Program-made: the position numbers and the translations under genes
Assembly (NCBI GenBank): GCA_027886185.1
Contig: WOAB01000188.1
Span: 3,782,001 to 3,846,000 of the forward strand
Source: Rheum nobile
Taxonomy: Eukaryota > Streptophyta > Magnoliopsida > Caryophyllales > Polygonaceae
DNA length: 64,000 nt
Direction of reading: 5' to 3'
Notes under the pieces: model-generated
Seen by the model: only the letters and a program-made list of their open reading frames with translations
Told to the model about the DNA's origin: nothing
Databases searched by the model: none
Part shown: positions 20,300 through 31,619 of the stretch, piece after piece
How the letters are laid out: every line of letters starts with the position of its first letter
Numbering within the stretch: position 1 is the stretch's first letter

Positions 20300-21280
20300 T
20301 GATGTGTTCTTGCCTCCGATGACAAGCCAATTGTCAAAGGCGACACTTTTGGATCTAGTCTTGGGCGAGAAGTCACGTTGTCTTGCACAAAAGGCTGACA
20401 AGATGGTGGCGAAGCGAACCCGGTGGAGGTGGTCTGGAAGATCGCGGTGTCGGCGAGGCGGAGTGTCACGTTGAGTGTCACAACAATGAAGACGACGTCG
20501 ATGGCGAACGCGATGGAATTAGTGGCGATGATGGACGCGATGGAAGCGAGGGATGGGACAACTGTATAGCGATGGCGGAAGCGATTTGATGAGGGATATA
20601 TGACTTGAAAAGACAAGTCTTTGGTGTCGTAGCGTCGACTGCGGATGAAGGGAGATGCAAAGGAAGACTTGGCTTAAAGGTTCAAGCAATTGTTGTAGCA
20701 TCGGCGGTGGAGGGAATGGGGATGCGAAGATAGAGGGTGACGTCCGATCAAGGGAAGGAGGATAAACACTCTACTTGAAACCTTGATTAAAATTGAACGT
20801 GTTGAAACAAATAACATAGTTTGACTTAAATAATAGAGGTGAGACATCGGATGGGCCGAGTCGAGCCTAATGGGCTAGCCCATTCAAGCATGCAAAAGGC
20901 ACAAACCCTATAATAGAAAGGACTATAAAAGGAAACTATCTAAAAAGCAATAATAACAATTATAGAAAGCGTCTCAAAAAGAACGCGGCGAAGGCATGGA
21001 TGCAAACACCGCGAGGAATGATGACGAAGGGTCCATGGCCTCGCGAGTGGGTGCACGCGATGCCGGCTGCGATGAACGCAATGTTTCGATGCCAATGGTG
21101 GCGAGGACGACGAGTCTTGGGTTGGTGTCTGGGCTTCCTTGGCCAGCGACGACGCGTGCGACAAGCGACGCGACGGCGGACGCGATGGCTTTGGACCTAG
21201 ACCTTGTCACTGGGCCCTCTGAGCGTAGGCTCATGGCTTCTTCCTCGTCTTGAGCCGTCATGGGAGGCAGGGTCACATCA
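20300..21280 (-). repeat. D LTR (981 bp) with LTR-encoded pol tail
   Basis: TG...CA ends. On the - strand a frame opens at the LTR start and reads TLPPMTAQDEEEAMSLRSEGP then VTRSRSKAIA, comparable to the TRAKARELQ tail of A1 and TRAKAKELQ of S1. It stays open to about 20974. This supports D belonging to the same pol-into-LTR lineage. Confidence 0.8.
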
Positions 21281-21409
21281 ATTGTCTACGGGGTTATTGT
21301 AAGAGACAGACTCGCTCTCTTCCCCTTGATTTGTGGCGCTTCTCAGATTCATCATGGGGTTGTTACTTGGCCCAGCACCTGCACGAATTGTGTTCCTTGT
21401 GTTCACCAT
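21281..21409 (-). pseudogene. Tekay-type gag N-terminus, 43 codons, cut by D
   Basis: Starts MVNTRNTIRAGAGPSNN and matches the F gag start (26693 onward) with a few substitutions. It is truncated by insertion of D after the NNPVDN motif. Too short to carry any Gag domain. Confidence 0.82.
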
Positions 21410-22101
21410 CTGTTGATTAACCATAACGTATGTTTAGAACTTTTCCGACTTATACATGACACTTAGTCAATTACGTTATGATACGAATTATAAGGGTCCA
21501 AACTAATAACTCTATATCAGTCTGACTGGCCCTCCACCATTAACCGCAACATGATCTCCTTCCCTTTACTTGAGAATGGGTACTTTTAGGAGAAACGTCA
21601 ACCTTTAAATGACATTAAGCCTAAGGAGAGACAATATCTCTAAGGATGGATCTAAGGAATAAGTAACAACTCGAAGCTTGCAGAAGTTTGAAAAAAAAAC
21701 CACTTATTATTAAACCTTATACTTTATACGTATAGATCATTTATATCTAACTTGGCAAAATCATTATAGTTATCTCTTTGAAATAAAGACATTATTATTT
21801 CTTTGTAAACCCTTACCAAAATCCAAACCACACTTTTTAAAGTTATAACACAACTTAATTTTTAAACGTTTATAATATTATTCTATAAAAGTACTATGAA
21901 AATTAATGCCTAATACAAGAGAGTTTAAACATTACTTTTAACTTTCATAAACTTTTAAGAAATTTTAAGACCTTAATTTTAACACTAACAATTTAGATTT
22001 ACGAAATTCCTTTTTAAAAGAAGCTAGTTTGAAAATAGTTTCGAAATTAATTTCTCAAAAATTCTCAAACCTAACAATAGGACAAGAATTTTAAAACCAT
22101 T
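21410..22101 (-). other. Tekay-type leader
   Basis: AT-rich sequence without coding frames. Parts (about 21420-21545) match the leader of H at 61105-61240 almost word for word. Confidence 0.7.
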
Positions 22102-22113
22102 GCTCTGATACCA
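22102..22113 (-). promoter_or_regulatory. tRNA-iMet primer binding site next to the G LTR
   Basis: TGGTATCAGAGC on the - strand, 4 bp from the LTR end, identical to the PBS core of A1, F and H. Confidence 0.9.
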
Positions 22114-22117
22114 TAAT

Positions 22118-22779
22118 TGTAACACCCCCGACTTATGTCGGTAGTGTCACATGCATGTGACCTCAGACGTTACTGTCCAAAGTCACCCCAGGCTTTAATC
22201 AGAACAATTAAGCTTAAATAAGTATATTAAATAACAAAAGATTAATCAGCGGAAGACATTTTAAATGAAACTTAACCTTTTAATAAAAGATCTCTCATTA
22301 AATGAGAGATGACGATTTTACAACAGAGTGAATTTACAGCGGAAAACTTTTATAATAAACCCTATTACATGACTCGTTTATAGGAATACATATTAAAATA
22401 ATACTTAATAACCTTAAAACATTGTCCCTTAAATCTTCAACTGCAAGCTTCTTCTTCGATTGGTTACTTCAAGTCTTCAGGGACCAACCACTAATGTGTC
22501 GTATAGGACGGATGACACTAGCCAACCATGCAAGGAATTAAACCCGGTTGGTTAGTCTAATGAAAGACTATGCAAGGGTACAAATAAAATGGTCGTAACC
22601 GTTTTACTATCATTGTCCCTCGAATAATAACCGAAGGGGCGATACATAACTCGGAACTTTCACGGAATGATTAGAAAAATACATGTACTGAAAAGAAGAC
22701 TCCAAAGTAATTGAGTCTTAGGGGAAACGTATGACAAATGTTTGGGAACGTTAAGTTTTCACACACAAGTTTCAAAAAC
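22118..22779 (-). repeat. G LTR, first part (interrupted by F)
   Basis: On the - strand this is the LTR end (…GGGGGTGTTACA). It is homologous to 54486-55210 of H. It is broken at AAAAC (22775-22779) by element F and continues at 36338. Confidence 0.9.
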
Positions 22780-25014
22780 TGTAATACCCCTCAATTTCAG
22801 TAAGGGTATATGGGTAATTTTCCCAACCCTCGTTCTGTAAGCAAGACGCGTTTGGCGTATTCGGAATTTTTGTAACTTCTATAATCTCTGTAATAATCTT
22901 TTAGACGTTATAATATACGTTCGATGTATTATCGGGTCTTAGAATATTTTTATGGATACTGGAGTTTAATTTTAGCTTAAGTCCGCGAGGGAGACCGCGA
23001 CCAGAGGCCACAGACGCGATCGCGGCATTTCCGTGACCGCGGAAGTGTTTCCGCGACCGCGGAAACCTGTTCGTCGTCTTCTTCCAGAACTCGCGCGTTT
23101 CGCCGGTTCGGATGTCACCGTTTCGCCGGGGGGAGGCCGATCGTTTTGTCTGCTCGGCATTGAAGCTTCCAATGGCCTATAAAAGGAGGTGGAGGCCCTC
23201 AGATCTCTCATCCACAGCTCTCGATCAATCTCTCTTTCCATTGTTTTCTTCGTCGCCAGAGTTCTTGCCTCGCCGGAGTTGTTCGTCGGAGCTTCTGGTG
23301 GTCGTCGTGGTGCCTTGGAAGCTTGGAGTGGTGGTGAGCCTCGTTCGAAGCCAAGGTGTTGTCGTTCGATTCGTCGGTGAGCCTCGATTCGATTTAGAGT
23401 CGCGTCGGAAGGAGGCATCCGCGATCGCAGGGATGAATTCCGCGACCGCGGAAGCTGCCCAGAATTCCGCGACCGCAGAAGTCCAAACCGCGACCACGGC
23501 TTGCCCTGGAAAGCGCGATCGTGGCTTGGACAGTCTTGGTCACGACTCAGGCTTTCGTTCTTTTCGACTCTTATCATTTTCGTTCGTATTGTTTCGTCCG
23601 TAATGTATCTAACCTAGGGTTTCGTCGTTGTCGTAGGAATCAGTAATCAGATTCCAGTTCCCAGATACCCGAAACCTAACAACTACGTTCTTCTAGACTA
23701 AGGCAAGTGGTGGTTCTCTCTTGCTTAATCATTCCAGGCTTCCTTTAGTTATCAATTATTTTGATTGTTAATTAAATTGGAATGAAAGGTTGTTTTCGTT
23801 TGGGAACAGATTTTATAAATGATGTGATTAAAATATGATATTATAATAGGTTGTATATATTGCTAGAAACAACGCTATTATACTTGTTAATTACCGTGAT
23901 GGTATTGGTATGGATTTATGTGTGAACTTAAATGTGTAGTTAGAACGAGTATTCGTAGGAACGCTATGTACCTTGCGAGGTCTAGTCGTTTCTTTATAAC
24001 TGATATTAGGATGTTTTTGCCCTAGTACTTTCCTGGTCATGACCTACCCCTATCCGAGTATAGGTGGTGGTGCACACAGCTGGTGCCAACAATCGGTATT
24101 TATTCCCCAGATATCTCTCGTATCGAGATGATATATATACTAAAAGCTTTAACGTGAATGTACGTTTTGTAATTAAATAAGATAAGTGCGGTTATGCACG
24201 TAATTAATGAACCTTCGGGCGAGAAGTACAACTTGAAACCCGCCCGGACTTCGGTTAGAGTAAGTCCTCCTTCCAAATCTGAATTCGCATTGCGCGGTGA
24301 GGTTGGTCGTGGACCCAAATGATCAAGTCGTTTTTAACGCTTGTGTGAAACTATAACGTTCCCAAACACTTTTCATACTTTTCTGAAAGACTCAATCTTT
24401 TGGAGTCTTATTTTCATACATTTCCCTAAGACTCGATCTCTTGGAGTCTTCTCTTGTTCATACCTCTTCGTATTTTTTTGTAGGAGTGTTGAGGTTCACT
24501 ATCGTCATCGTTTTTATTCGAGAAGCGATGGGTGTAACCTAACACGACTACTTAGAACATTTTCTAGTTTACCCTTGCATAGTCTTTCATTAGACTAACC
24601 AACCGGTTATTTTCCCTTGCATGGTTGGCTGGTGTCATCCATCTCATACGGCACATCAGGTAAACTCCCTTTCCATGAAGGCTAGTATGCGATGATGAAG
24701 GCAGATGACGTTTAAAGAGTTTTCAAGGTTAAGGATCCTAGGTGTGAGATCGCGCAGATCAAGACCCTACGTGATGTTTATCTATTTTAAAGACTTATGT
24801 TGTATTAAGACAATTTTATATTTGGTTGTATTTGGTATTAACAGATGTAAAACCGTGACTTTGGTTTAAATAATATTTGGTAGTTTTTATAATATTTCAT
24901 ATAGTTTGTGTTATTATATGGTTGTTATACAATGATTTAGCCTTGGGTGACCCCAGACGTGTATTCTGAGGTCACTGGCGATAATACTTTCAATGGATTT
25001 TTGGGGGTGTTACA
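22780..25014 (+). repeat. F 5' LTR (2235 bp)
   Basis: Starts TGTAATACCCC and ends GGGGGTGTTACA. A TATAAAAG box lies at 23178-23185. GC palindromes lie at 23029-23044 and 23049-23064 and in a cluster at about 23420-23520. Against the 3' LTR it has one palindrome unit more upstream of TATA and three 25-bp units fewer downstream. Confidence 0.92.
23178..23185 (+). promoter_or_regulatory. TATA box of the F 5' LTR
   Basis: TATAAAAG within GGCCTATAAAAGGAGG. The same box is kept in the 3' LTR at 31998-32005. Transcription would start shortly downstream, placing the 23420-23520 motif cluster in the RNA leader. Confidence 0.72.
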
Positions 25015-25018
25015 GATT

Positions 25019-25031
25019 TGGTATCAGAGCC
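25019..25031 (+). promoter_or_regulatory. F primer binding site (tRNA-iMet)
   Basis: TGGTATCAGAGCC, 4 bp after the 5' LTR. Confidence 0.92.
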
Positions 25032-25281
25032 GAAAGTTTTAAAACGGGTCGGGTTTTCAAATCGTTTTACCTAAAACAAAAATTTATGAACCGTTTACCC
25101 GTTCGTGTTGTGAAAAGTAGTTGGTTAGAATCAAGGTTCAAAATTTTGAATAAAACCATACTTGAGTAAAAAGTGTATTTTCAAATCTCTGCCATTCAAG
25201 TCGTGCCTTCTTTCCAGTCTGATATAGTAAATTCGCTTCTATATTTAGAAAGACTAACCTTTTCTCGTCGCCTCGCAGGAT

Positions 25282-26442
25282 ATGGGCGCATTCGTATCGC
25301 AACTCAGGAACAAGAAGGAAGCCGAGGTGGTTCCACCATCTCCAGTTAGGCTTGAGGTTCCAGTTCCCCCTCAATGCCTTGAGGTCACGGAGCCAAGTTG
25401 TCCACCCGAGGAGGTGAAGACCTTACTCGAGGAGTCGGTGGTGTTGGTGTCCGACGGGGCAAGGGTTCCCGAGGTAGAGCCTGAGGCAGACCCGAGGGAG
25501 GACACAGAGGAGGAGTCGGCGGAGTATCATGGAGGGTACTACAATGACGACTTAGAGGTGGAGGAGGATCCGGAAGAGGATCCAGAAGAAGACCCGGAAG
25601 AAGAAGAAGATCTGGAGGAGGAGGACCCTGAGGAAGACCTCGAGGAGTTCGTCTATGAATCAGATGGCCTAGAGCACTTGCTTGAGGACAGTGAGGACCC
25701 GAGAATGTAGATCATTTTCCCGAGTCCAGAGTTTCCGTCTGATGAGGAGTATACGCCGTTGTATCCTACCGCTTGGGATGCGCTTGGGATCTCGGGTATT
25801 AGCAGGAGGATATATGGGCCACTGGATGCACCAGTGAACCCGCAGTTTATCCCCACTCCGAGAAGGCCGATGGTGAACCCTACTTCTCGTCATGTGCTTC
25901 ATCAGAGCGAGAGGGTTTCCTCCAAAGCTCGTCGTCAGGTAGAAGAGATGACTGAGCGTGCTCGCATGAGGGCAAGGCCTTGGGAAGCGATGGGTACCCC
26001 GAGGGTGGTCCCGACCCAACAGGCCAGGCCTAGGCCCCGAGTGCTTGAGGAGCGCATGGAGGAGTGGATGAATGCCTTGTATGACATGGAGGAGAGGACT
26101 TACAAGACAGAACTCGGTCTCTCCCATATGCTAGAGGACATTTGCGAACTCCAAGAGTGCATCCATCAGGCCAGGCTGCTACTCAACCCTCAGTACGAGG
26201 TGAACACGGCAGATTTCCAACCAGGGTTCCTTGAGGAGTTTTGCTACCCACCGGTACCTGAGGAGGAGCCGAATGTTCCTGTGGCTAGAGAGAGACCAAG
26301 GATACCAAGGCCTAGGGAAGAGCCGTGCGCTCCAGGTCCTAGTAGGTCGAGGAGTCCGACACCGGAACCCGAGAATGGTCCACTTCCAAAGAGAAGTCGT
26401 CAAAGGTCCACTGGGTATAGGAATCTCTTCATGGCGCCATGA
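25282..26442 (+). pseudogene. F extra ORF upstream of gag, unknown function, one stop
   Basis: A 386-codon frame starting MGAFVSQLRNKKEAE and ending RNLFMAP. It has a single TAG at 25708-25710, after which the same frame stays open for 243 codons. The N-terminal third is strongly acidic with Glu-Asp-Pro repeats. The second part has a helical, coiled-coil-like stretch (RVLEERMEEWMNALYDMEERTYKTE, in part) and a Pro/Arg-rich end (RERPRIPRPREEP...SRSRSPTPEPE). It has no CCHC, protease or RT motif and is not gag, which begins 250 bp later. Length, one stop only and biased codon use suggest it was coding. I do not recognise the family. Confidence 0.65.
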
Positions 26443-26692
26443 ACAAGGCAGTGATGGGCCGTAGTGATTTCTTTTAGTTGTTTTGTTTCATTTTGATAGA
26501 GTTGTAGCCTCCTAGCAGTTTTGTCTTCTCGCTTAGGAGGGCTTTTTGTATAACTTATCGAACTCAGTTTCAGTTCACTGCATCAATAAAAGTTTACCAT
26601 TTTGATCTATTCTGAGTCTATTCTATGCGTTGTACATCTTAAAAATATGATATTAATGTTGTGAAATACTTGGGAAATTGATCGGTAAACAA
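26443..26692 (+). other. F spacer between the extra ORF and gag
   Basis: 250 bp, T-rich, with AATAAA at 26585-26590. The hexamer could serve as a poly(A) signal for a separate short transcript of the upstream ORF; this is inference only. Confidence 0.45.
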
Positions 26693-29600
26693 ATGGTAAA
26701 CACAAGAAACACTATTCGTGCTGGTGTTGGGCCGAGCAACGACCCCAAGAGGAATCTAAGAAGCGCCGCAAATCAAGGGGAGGAGAGCGAGTCTATCTCT
26801 CACAATAACCCCGTCGACAATGGTCAAGTGCGGGCTAATCCTCTAATGGTATTTGATGCGGCGGCTATAGAAGCTATTCAGGGGATCGTTATGTAAGCGG
26901 TCACCGATATAATGCGGCCAATAGCACCACAACAACAAGGTGTGCCGGTTCCTCAGGTGGTCCCTGAATTCGAGGAGCCAGTTATTCACGTGCCACAGAA
27001 TGATGCCGTCAGGAACAGAGGGAATTATGGTCGAGCATTGAAAGCCATTAGTTCTATGAGGCCTGACAGTTATGATGGCAAGGGGGAACCAGTCAAAGTG
27101 GCGTATTGGTTCTCGCACATGGAGAGGTTGTTTAGAAACGTCGAGTGCACTGAGGCTGAAAAAGTGCATATTGCTTCCCTTCAACTGAAGGAGGTGGCTA
27201 GCGAATGGTGGGAAAGCACTGGTCTAGCTAATCATCCTGGTTTGAACTGGAAAATGTTTAAGACAAAGATGACCGACCGTTTCTTTTCCCGTGCTATGAG
27301 GGAGGAGAAACATAAGGAGTTTCTTTATCCGAAGATGGATGGGTTGAAGGTGACTGAGCTTGCGGCCAAGTTTAATCACCTGTTGCAGTATGCTGGGCCG
27401 GAAGTGTCCAGTAAGGAGCAGAAGATCTGGCATTTCCACGAGTGGATGAACCCAGACATCAAGCCTTTGATGGTGCACTACGGATGCTCTACTCTGGAGC
27501 AGTATGTGGACGCCGCTTCTAAGTTGAAGGTAACTCTGGAGGAGTCGGCGAAGAAGCGCAATCGCCAGAGACCGGCGCAGAGCCAGCCTCAGGCAAGTGG
27601 GTTCAAGCGACCTGCGCCACCGTCGAACTTTGCCAAGTCTGGTTGAGCTAGAACGGAGGCAACACAGGCAGGTTCCACTCAACGCTCGGGTCAGGGCAAG
27701 AATCTGATCCAGTGTTATAATTGTGGCACACCGGGGCATAAGAGCAACGAATGTCCAAAGGACAAGAGAACGTGTTTTGCCTGCGAAAAGGAGGGGCACT
27801 TGCAGACGTTTTGTCCGCAAAGGAGACAGAAAGGAGCTGAGTCATAGTAAGGGTCTGTTAGCCATAACAACCGACCCCGATTCAAGTTGGTTGAGACTCT
27901 TATCCCTTCGACACAGACAACTGCCCAGAATAGGGGGAAAGCCCCAGTTGCTTCTGGAGGTCAAGGTCAGCGGCTTTACGAGATGCGTGAGGCTGGCGGA
28001 CCAAATGCTCTGATTGCTCAAGGTACTCTATACCTACATTCTACTTCTGTGTGTATATTGTTTGATTTGGGTGCCACACATTCTTTCATTTCGGAGAACT
28101 GTGTGAATAAGCTGGGCTTAGTGTGCAATGAGGCTTGTGAGCCATTTGTGGTAAATCTTCCAAATAGTGAACAATTGATATGAACCAAGCGTCTGTCAGA
28201 ATTTCTGATTTCCATTCAAGGTCGGAAGTTCGAGGCAGATTTGATATGTATAGCCATGGCTCCATACGACATTATTCTCGGGATGGATTGGCTGACGCGT
28301 CATGGGGCGGTAATCGATTTTAGCTCAAGGAATATGACAGTTTCATCTGGGGGCCAGTTTGTATGCAAGTTCAAGGGTCGTAGTGACGCTGATAACGGGA
28401 AGCTCATCAATGCGATGGCTACGTGTAAGCTACTTCGATAAGGTTGTATCGGGTACCTGTGCTATCTGGATAAGCCCAAGAGGGATGAGACTTCAGTTCT
28501 TGATATTCTTGTAATTTGCGAGTATCCGGATGTTTTTCCGGAGGAGATTCCAGATTTACCCCCTAATCGTGACGTGGAGTTCACTATTGATCTCGAGCCT
28601 GGTACCACGCCAATTTCTAAAGCACCGTACCGGATGGCTCTCGCGGAGATGCAAGAGTTGAAGAAGCAACTCGAGGACCTTCTTGAAAAATGGTATATAA
28701 GGCCGAGTGCATCGCCCTGGGGCGCTCCGGTCTTGTTCGTCAAGAAGAAGATGGTTCGTTCCGACTTTGTATCGACTATCGAGAGTTGAACAAGGTCACG
28801 ATCAAGAATAAGTATCCGTTGCCTAGGATTGACGATATGTTGGATCAACTGCAGGGAGCAAAAGTCTTTTCCAAGATCGATCTGAGATCTGGTTACCATT
28901 AGCTCAGGATTCATGAGGAAGATATTCCGAGGACTGCATTCCGGATGAGGTATGGGCTCTACGAGTTCATAGTCATGCCATTTGGGCTTACTAATGCTCC
29001 GACAATCTTCATGGATCTGATGCATCGATGTTTCCACCAATACCTGGATAAGTTTGTGGTGGTATTCATCGATGATATTCTGATCTTTTCCCCGAGCGAG
29101 GAGGCTCGTGAGGAGCATCTTCGAATCACCTTGTCAGTCCTTACACAAAATCAGATGTATGCGAAGTTGTCTAAATGTGATTTCTGGATCAAGGAAGTGG
29201 CTTTCTTAGGCCATGTGATCAATGAGGATGGGGTTATGGTCGACCCTTAGAAGATTGAAGCGGTAGCCAACTGGAAGCGACCTCAGAATGTGAAGGAGGT
29301 GCGCAGTTTCTTGGGACTTGCAGGTTATTACAGACGGTTCATGGAGGGATTTTCGAAGATCGCTCTACCAATGACCGGTTTGCTCCGCAAGGTCCATAAG
29401 AAGTTTATGTGGGACGACAAGTGCGAGGCAAGTCTTCAGAAGTTGAAAAAGTGCCTGACGTCCGCACCAGTTTTGGCGCTACCAGAGGGAACTGATGGTT
29501 ATGTGGTCTATAGTGATGCCTCAAAGCATGGGTTAGGATGTGTACTGATGCAAAAGGGAAAGGTTATTGTGTACGCGTCTCGACAGTTGAAGACCTATGA

Positions 29601-31512
29601 AGCAAACTATCCGACGCATGATCTAGAGTTAGCGGTTGTGGTATTTGCGTTGAAGATTTGGAGGCACTACCTCTATGGTGTTAGGTGTCAGGTTTGTACC
29701 GACCATAAGAGTCTCAAGTATGTGTTCACTCAGAAGGAGTTGAATATGAGACAACGTCGCTGGTTGGAGCTACTCAAAGACTACAACATCGAGCTGTTGT
29801 ATCATCCGAGCAAGGCTAACGTAGTGGCCGATGCATTAAGCCGGAAGACGCCACACGAGACTGTAGTAGCTCTACTCACTGCTCAGACCAAACTGAACCA
29901 AGGATTGTGCGAGATTGACGTCTTGTACGATCAGCGTCGAGGATGCCTGAGTATGTTGGAAATTCAGGCTACGCTACTTGATCAGATCAAGGAGAGGCAG
30001 ATTGATGATGAGATTGACGTCTTGTACGATCAGCGTCGAGGATGCCTGAGTATGTTGGAAATTCAGGCTACGCTACTTGATCAGATCAAGGAGAGGCAGA
30101 TTGATGATGCGATTTTGGTGAAGCTAAGCAGTGAAGTGATGGACGGGAAGGCTCTCGGATTCGTGATTCAGGATGATGGATCACTCTGGTTTCAGGACCG
30201 AATCTATGTGCCTGAAGTGGATGGCCTTCGCTAGTTGGTGTTGAAGGAGGCCCATTCGTCAGCGTATTCTGTACATCCAGGATCTAGTAAGATGTACAAA
30301 GACCTCAGGAAGAAATTCTGGTGGCCCAATATGAAGTGGGATGTAGCAGAATTTGTGGCGAAATGCTTGACTTGTCAGAAGGTCAAGATAGAACACCGTA
30401 GACCAGGTGGTGAATTGCTACCTCTCCCAGTACCAGAGTGGAAGTGGGAGGATATCGCTATGGACTTCATCACGGGGTTACCGAAGACTCAGAGTCAGAA
30501 GGATGCTATATGGGTAATCATTGACAGGCTCACAAAGAGTGCTCACTTCGTGGCTATCAAGTCAACATGGGGAACCCAGAAGCTATCGGAAGTTTTCGTA
30601 CACGAGATTGTCCGTTTGCATGGTACACCAAAAACCATTATATCGGATCGTGATGGTCGATTCATGTCGAGATTCTGGAAAGAACTCCACAAGGCCATGG
30701 GAACTGAGTTGAGGTTCAGTACTGCGTTTCATCCTTAGACGGATGGACAGTCTGAGAGGACCATCCAGACACTGGAAGATATGTTGAGAGCTTGCATACT
30801 AGATCGTCCGACCAGTTGGGAGAACAGCTTATGTCTGATTGAATTCACGTACAACAATAGCTGGCATTCTACCATTAAGATGGCTCCATTCGAGGCTTTA
30901 TACGGTCGGAAGTGCAGATCTCCAATTTGTTGGGATGAGAATGTCGACAAGGTTCTGCTCGGACCGGAGTTAGTCGAAAGGACTGCTTCGGACATTGCTT
31001 TGATCAGACAGAGGATGTTGATAACTCAAAGTCGACAGAAGTCTTACGCAGATCTGAAGCGAAGGAATGTCGAGTTTGAGGTTGGTGACAAGGTGTTTTT
31101 CAGAGTGTCGCCATCCAAGGGTGTGTTCAGGTTCGGCAAGCGTGGGAAGCTTAACCCTCGCTACGTGGGACCCTTTGAGATCCTTGACAGAGTGGGGTCT
31201 CTAGCGTATCGTTTAGCATTGCCTCCATCGGCGCATCCAGTGCATAACGTGTTCCACGTGTCTTTGTTGAGAAAGTACGTGCCAGATGTGTCTCATGTGC
31301 TGAGTTATGAGGACATCAAAATTCAGGCAGATGGTACCTATGAGTAGATACCTGTGCGTATTCTCGAACGCCGTGAGAAGCACTTACGGAACAAGGTGGT
31401 ACCATTAGTACGGATTCTCTGGTCCAAGTCTGGATCGGAGGAGGTTACTTGGGAAACCTGGGAGACTGAGGCTGACATGCTTAGTCGTTTTCCCGACCTG
31501 TTTTTGGCCTAG
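26693..31512 (+). pseudogene. gag-pol: F gag-pol with many stops and one frameshift
   Basis: Gag starts MVNTRNTIRAGVGPSN. The capsid part (YDGKGEPVKVAYWFSHMERLF...ASEWWESTG) and two CCHC knuckles (CYNCGTPGHKSNEC, CFACEKEGHLQTFC) follow. Protease shows FDLGATHSFIS and ILGMDWL. RT shows FSKIDLRSGYH and FIDDILIFS, then RNase H (YSDASKHGLGCVLMQ, TDHKSLKYVF). Integrase shows CLTCQKVK, MDFITGLPK, ISDRDGRF and QSERTIQ, and the frame ends with a chromodomain (EEVTWETWETEADMLSRFPDLF). Stops lie at 26894, 27644, 27845, 27848, 28181, 28439, 28900, 29248, 30232, 30736 and 31345. A one-base loss near 28755 shifts the frame between K-K-K and D-G-S in RT. Five late stops are TAG. Confidence 0.93.
29911..30108 (+). 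repeat. Perfect 99-bp tandem duplication inside F pol
   Basis: 29911-30009 is repeated without a mismatch at 30010-30108. It adds 33 codons (EIDVLYDQRRGCLSMLEIQA...) in frame between RNase H and integrase. Identity of the copies suggests it arose late, although the surrounding gene already has stops. Confidence 0.95.
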
Positions 31513-31619
31513 TTTCGGGGTCGAAACCTTTTTAAGGGGGCGGTGATGGGATATCCCTCATTTTTCAAGCTGTTTTCGGCCAAGTTTCGGGGTCGAAACT
31601 TTTTTTAACGGGGTAGTGA
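31513..31619 (+). promoter_or_regulatory. F 3' end with two polypurine tracts
   Basis: The block GTTTCGGGGTCGAAAC...AAGGGGGCGGTGATGGGATAT is followed by a second copy of TTTCGGGGTCGAAACTTTT and a second purine run (about 31606-31618) before the LTR TG at 31620. The first purine run is followed by TGGGATATCCCTCA, which resembles an LTR start. The terminal cassette thus looks duplicated. Confidence 0.7.

Larger units (their letters stand above)
19464..21280 (-). mobile_element. Element D: 5' LTR and leader of a CRM-like element, cut by C
   Basis: LTR 20300-21280 (TGATGTGACCC...ACACATCA on the - strand) is followed by a tRNA-Met-type PBS and about 820 bp of leader that ends at the C LTR. The LTR is 981 bp, as in A1, and begins with a pol-tail frame containing GPVTRSRSK. 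Its gag and pol are not in the window. Beyond 21280 lies Tekay-type gag sequence into which D is inserted. Confidence 0.76.
21281..22117 (-). mobile_element. Tekay-type internal 5' end (leader, PBS, gag start) left of the G LTR
   Basis: Homologous to 61085-61903 of element H and to the gag start of F. On the - strand the order is PBS (22113-22102), a leader of about 690 bp, and a gag start at 21409 that is cut at 21281 by element D. It uses the G LTR (22118 onward) as its 5' LTR. Confidence 0.8.

Noticed and set aside
20165..21276. Multiple overlapping ORFs on both strands in the D LTR and leader as host genes
   Set aside because: They lie inside an LTR with TG...CA ends and a PBS. Only the LTR-start frame with VTRSRSK has a plausible meaning, as a pol tail.
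25539..25680. GAGGA-rich microsatellite in F as a simple repeat only
   Set aside because: The repeat is in frame within a long open region and encodes an acidic Glu/Asp/Pro stretch, so it is described as part of the upstream ORF.
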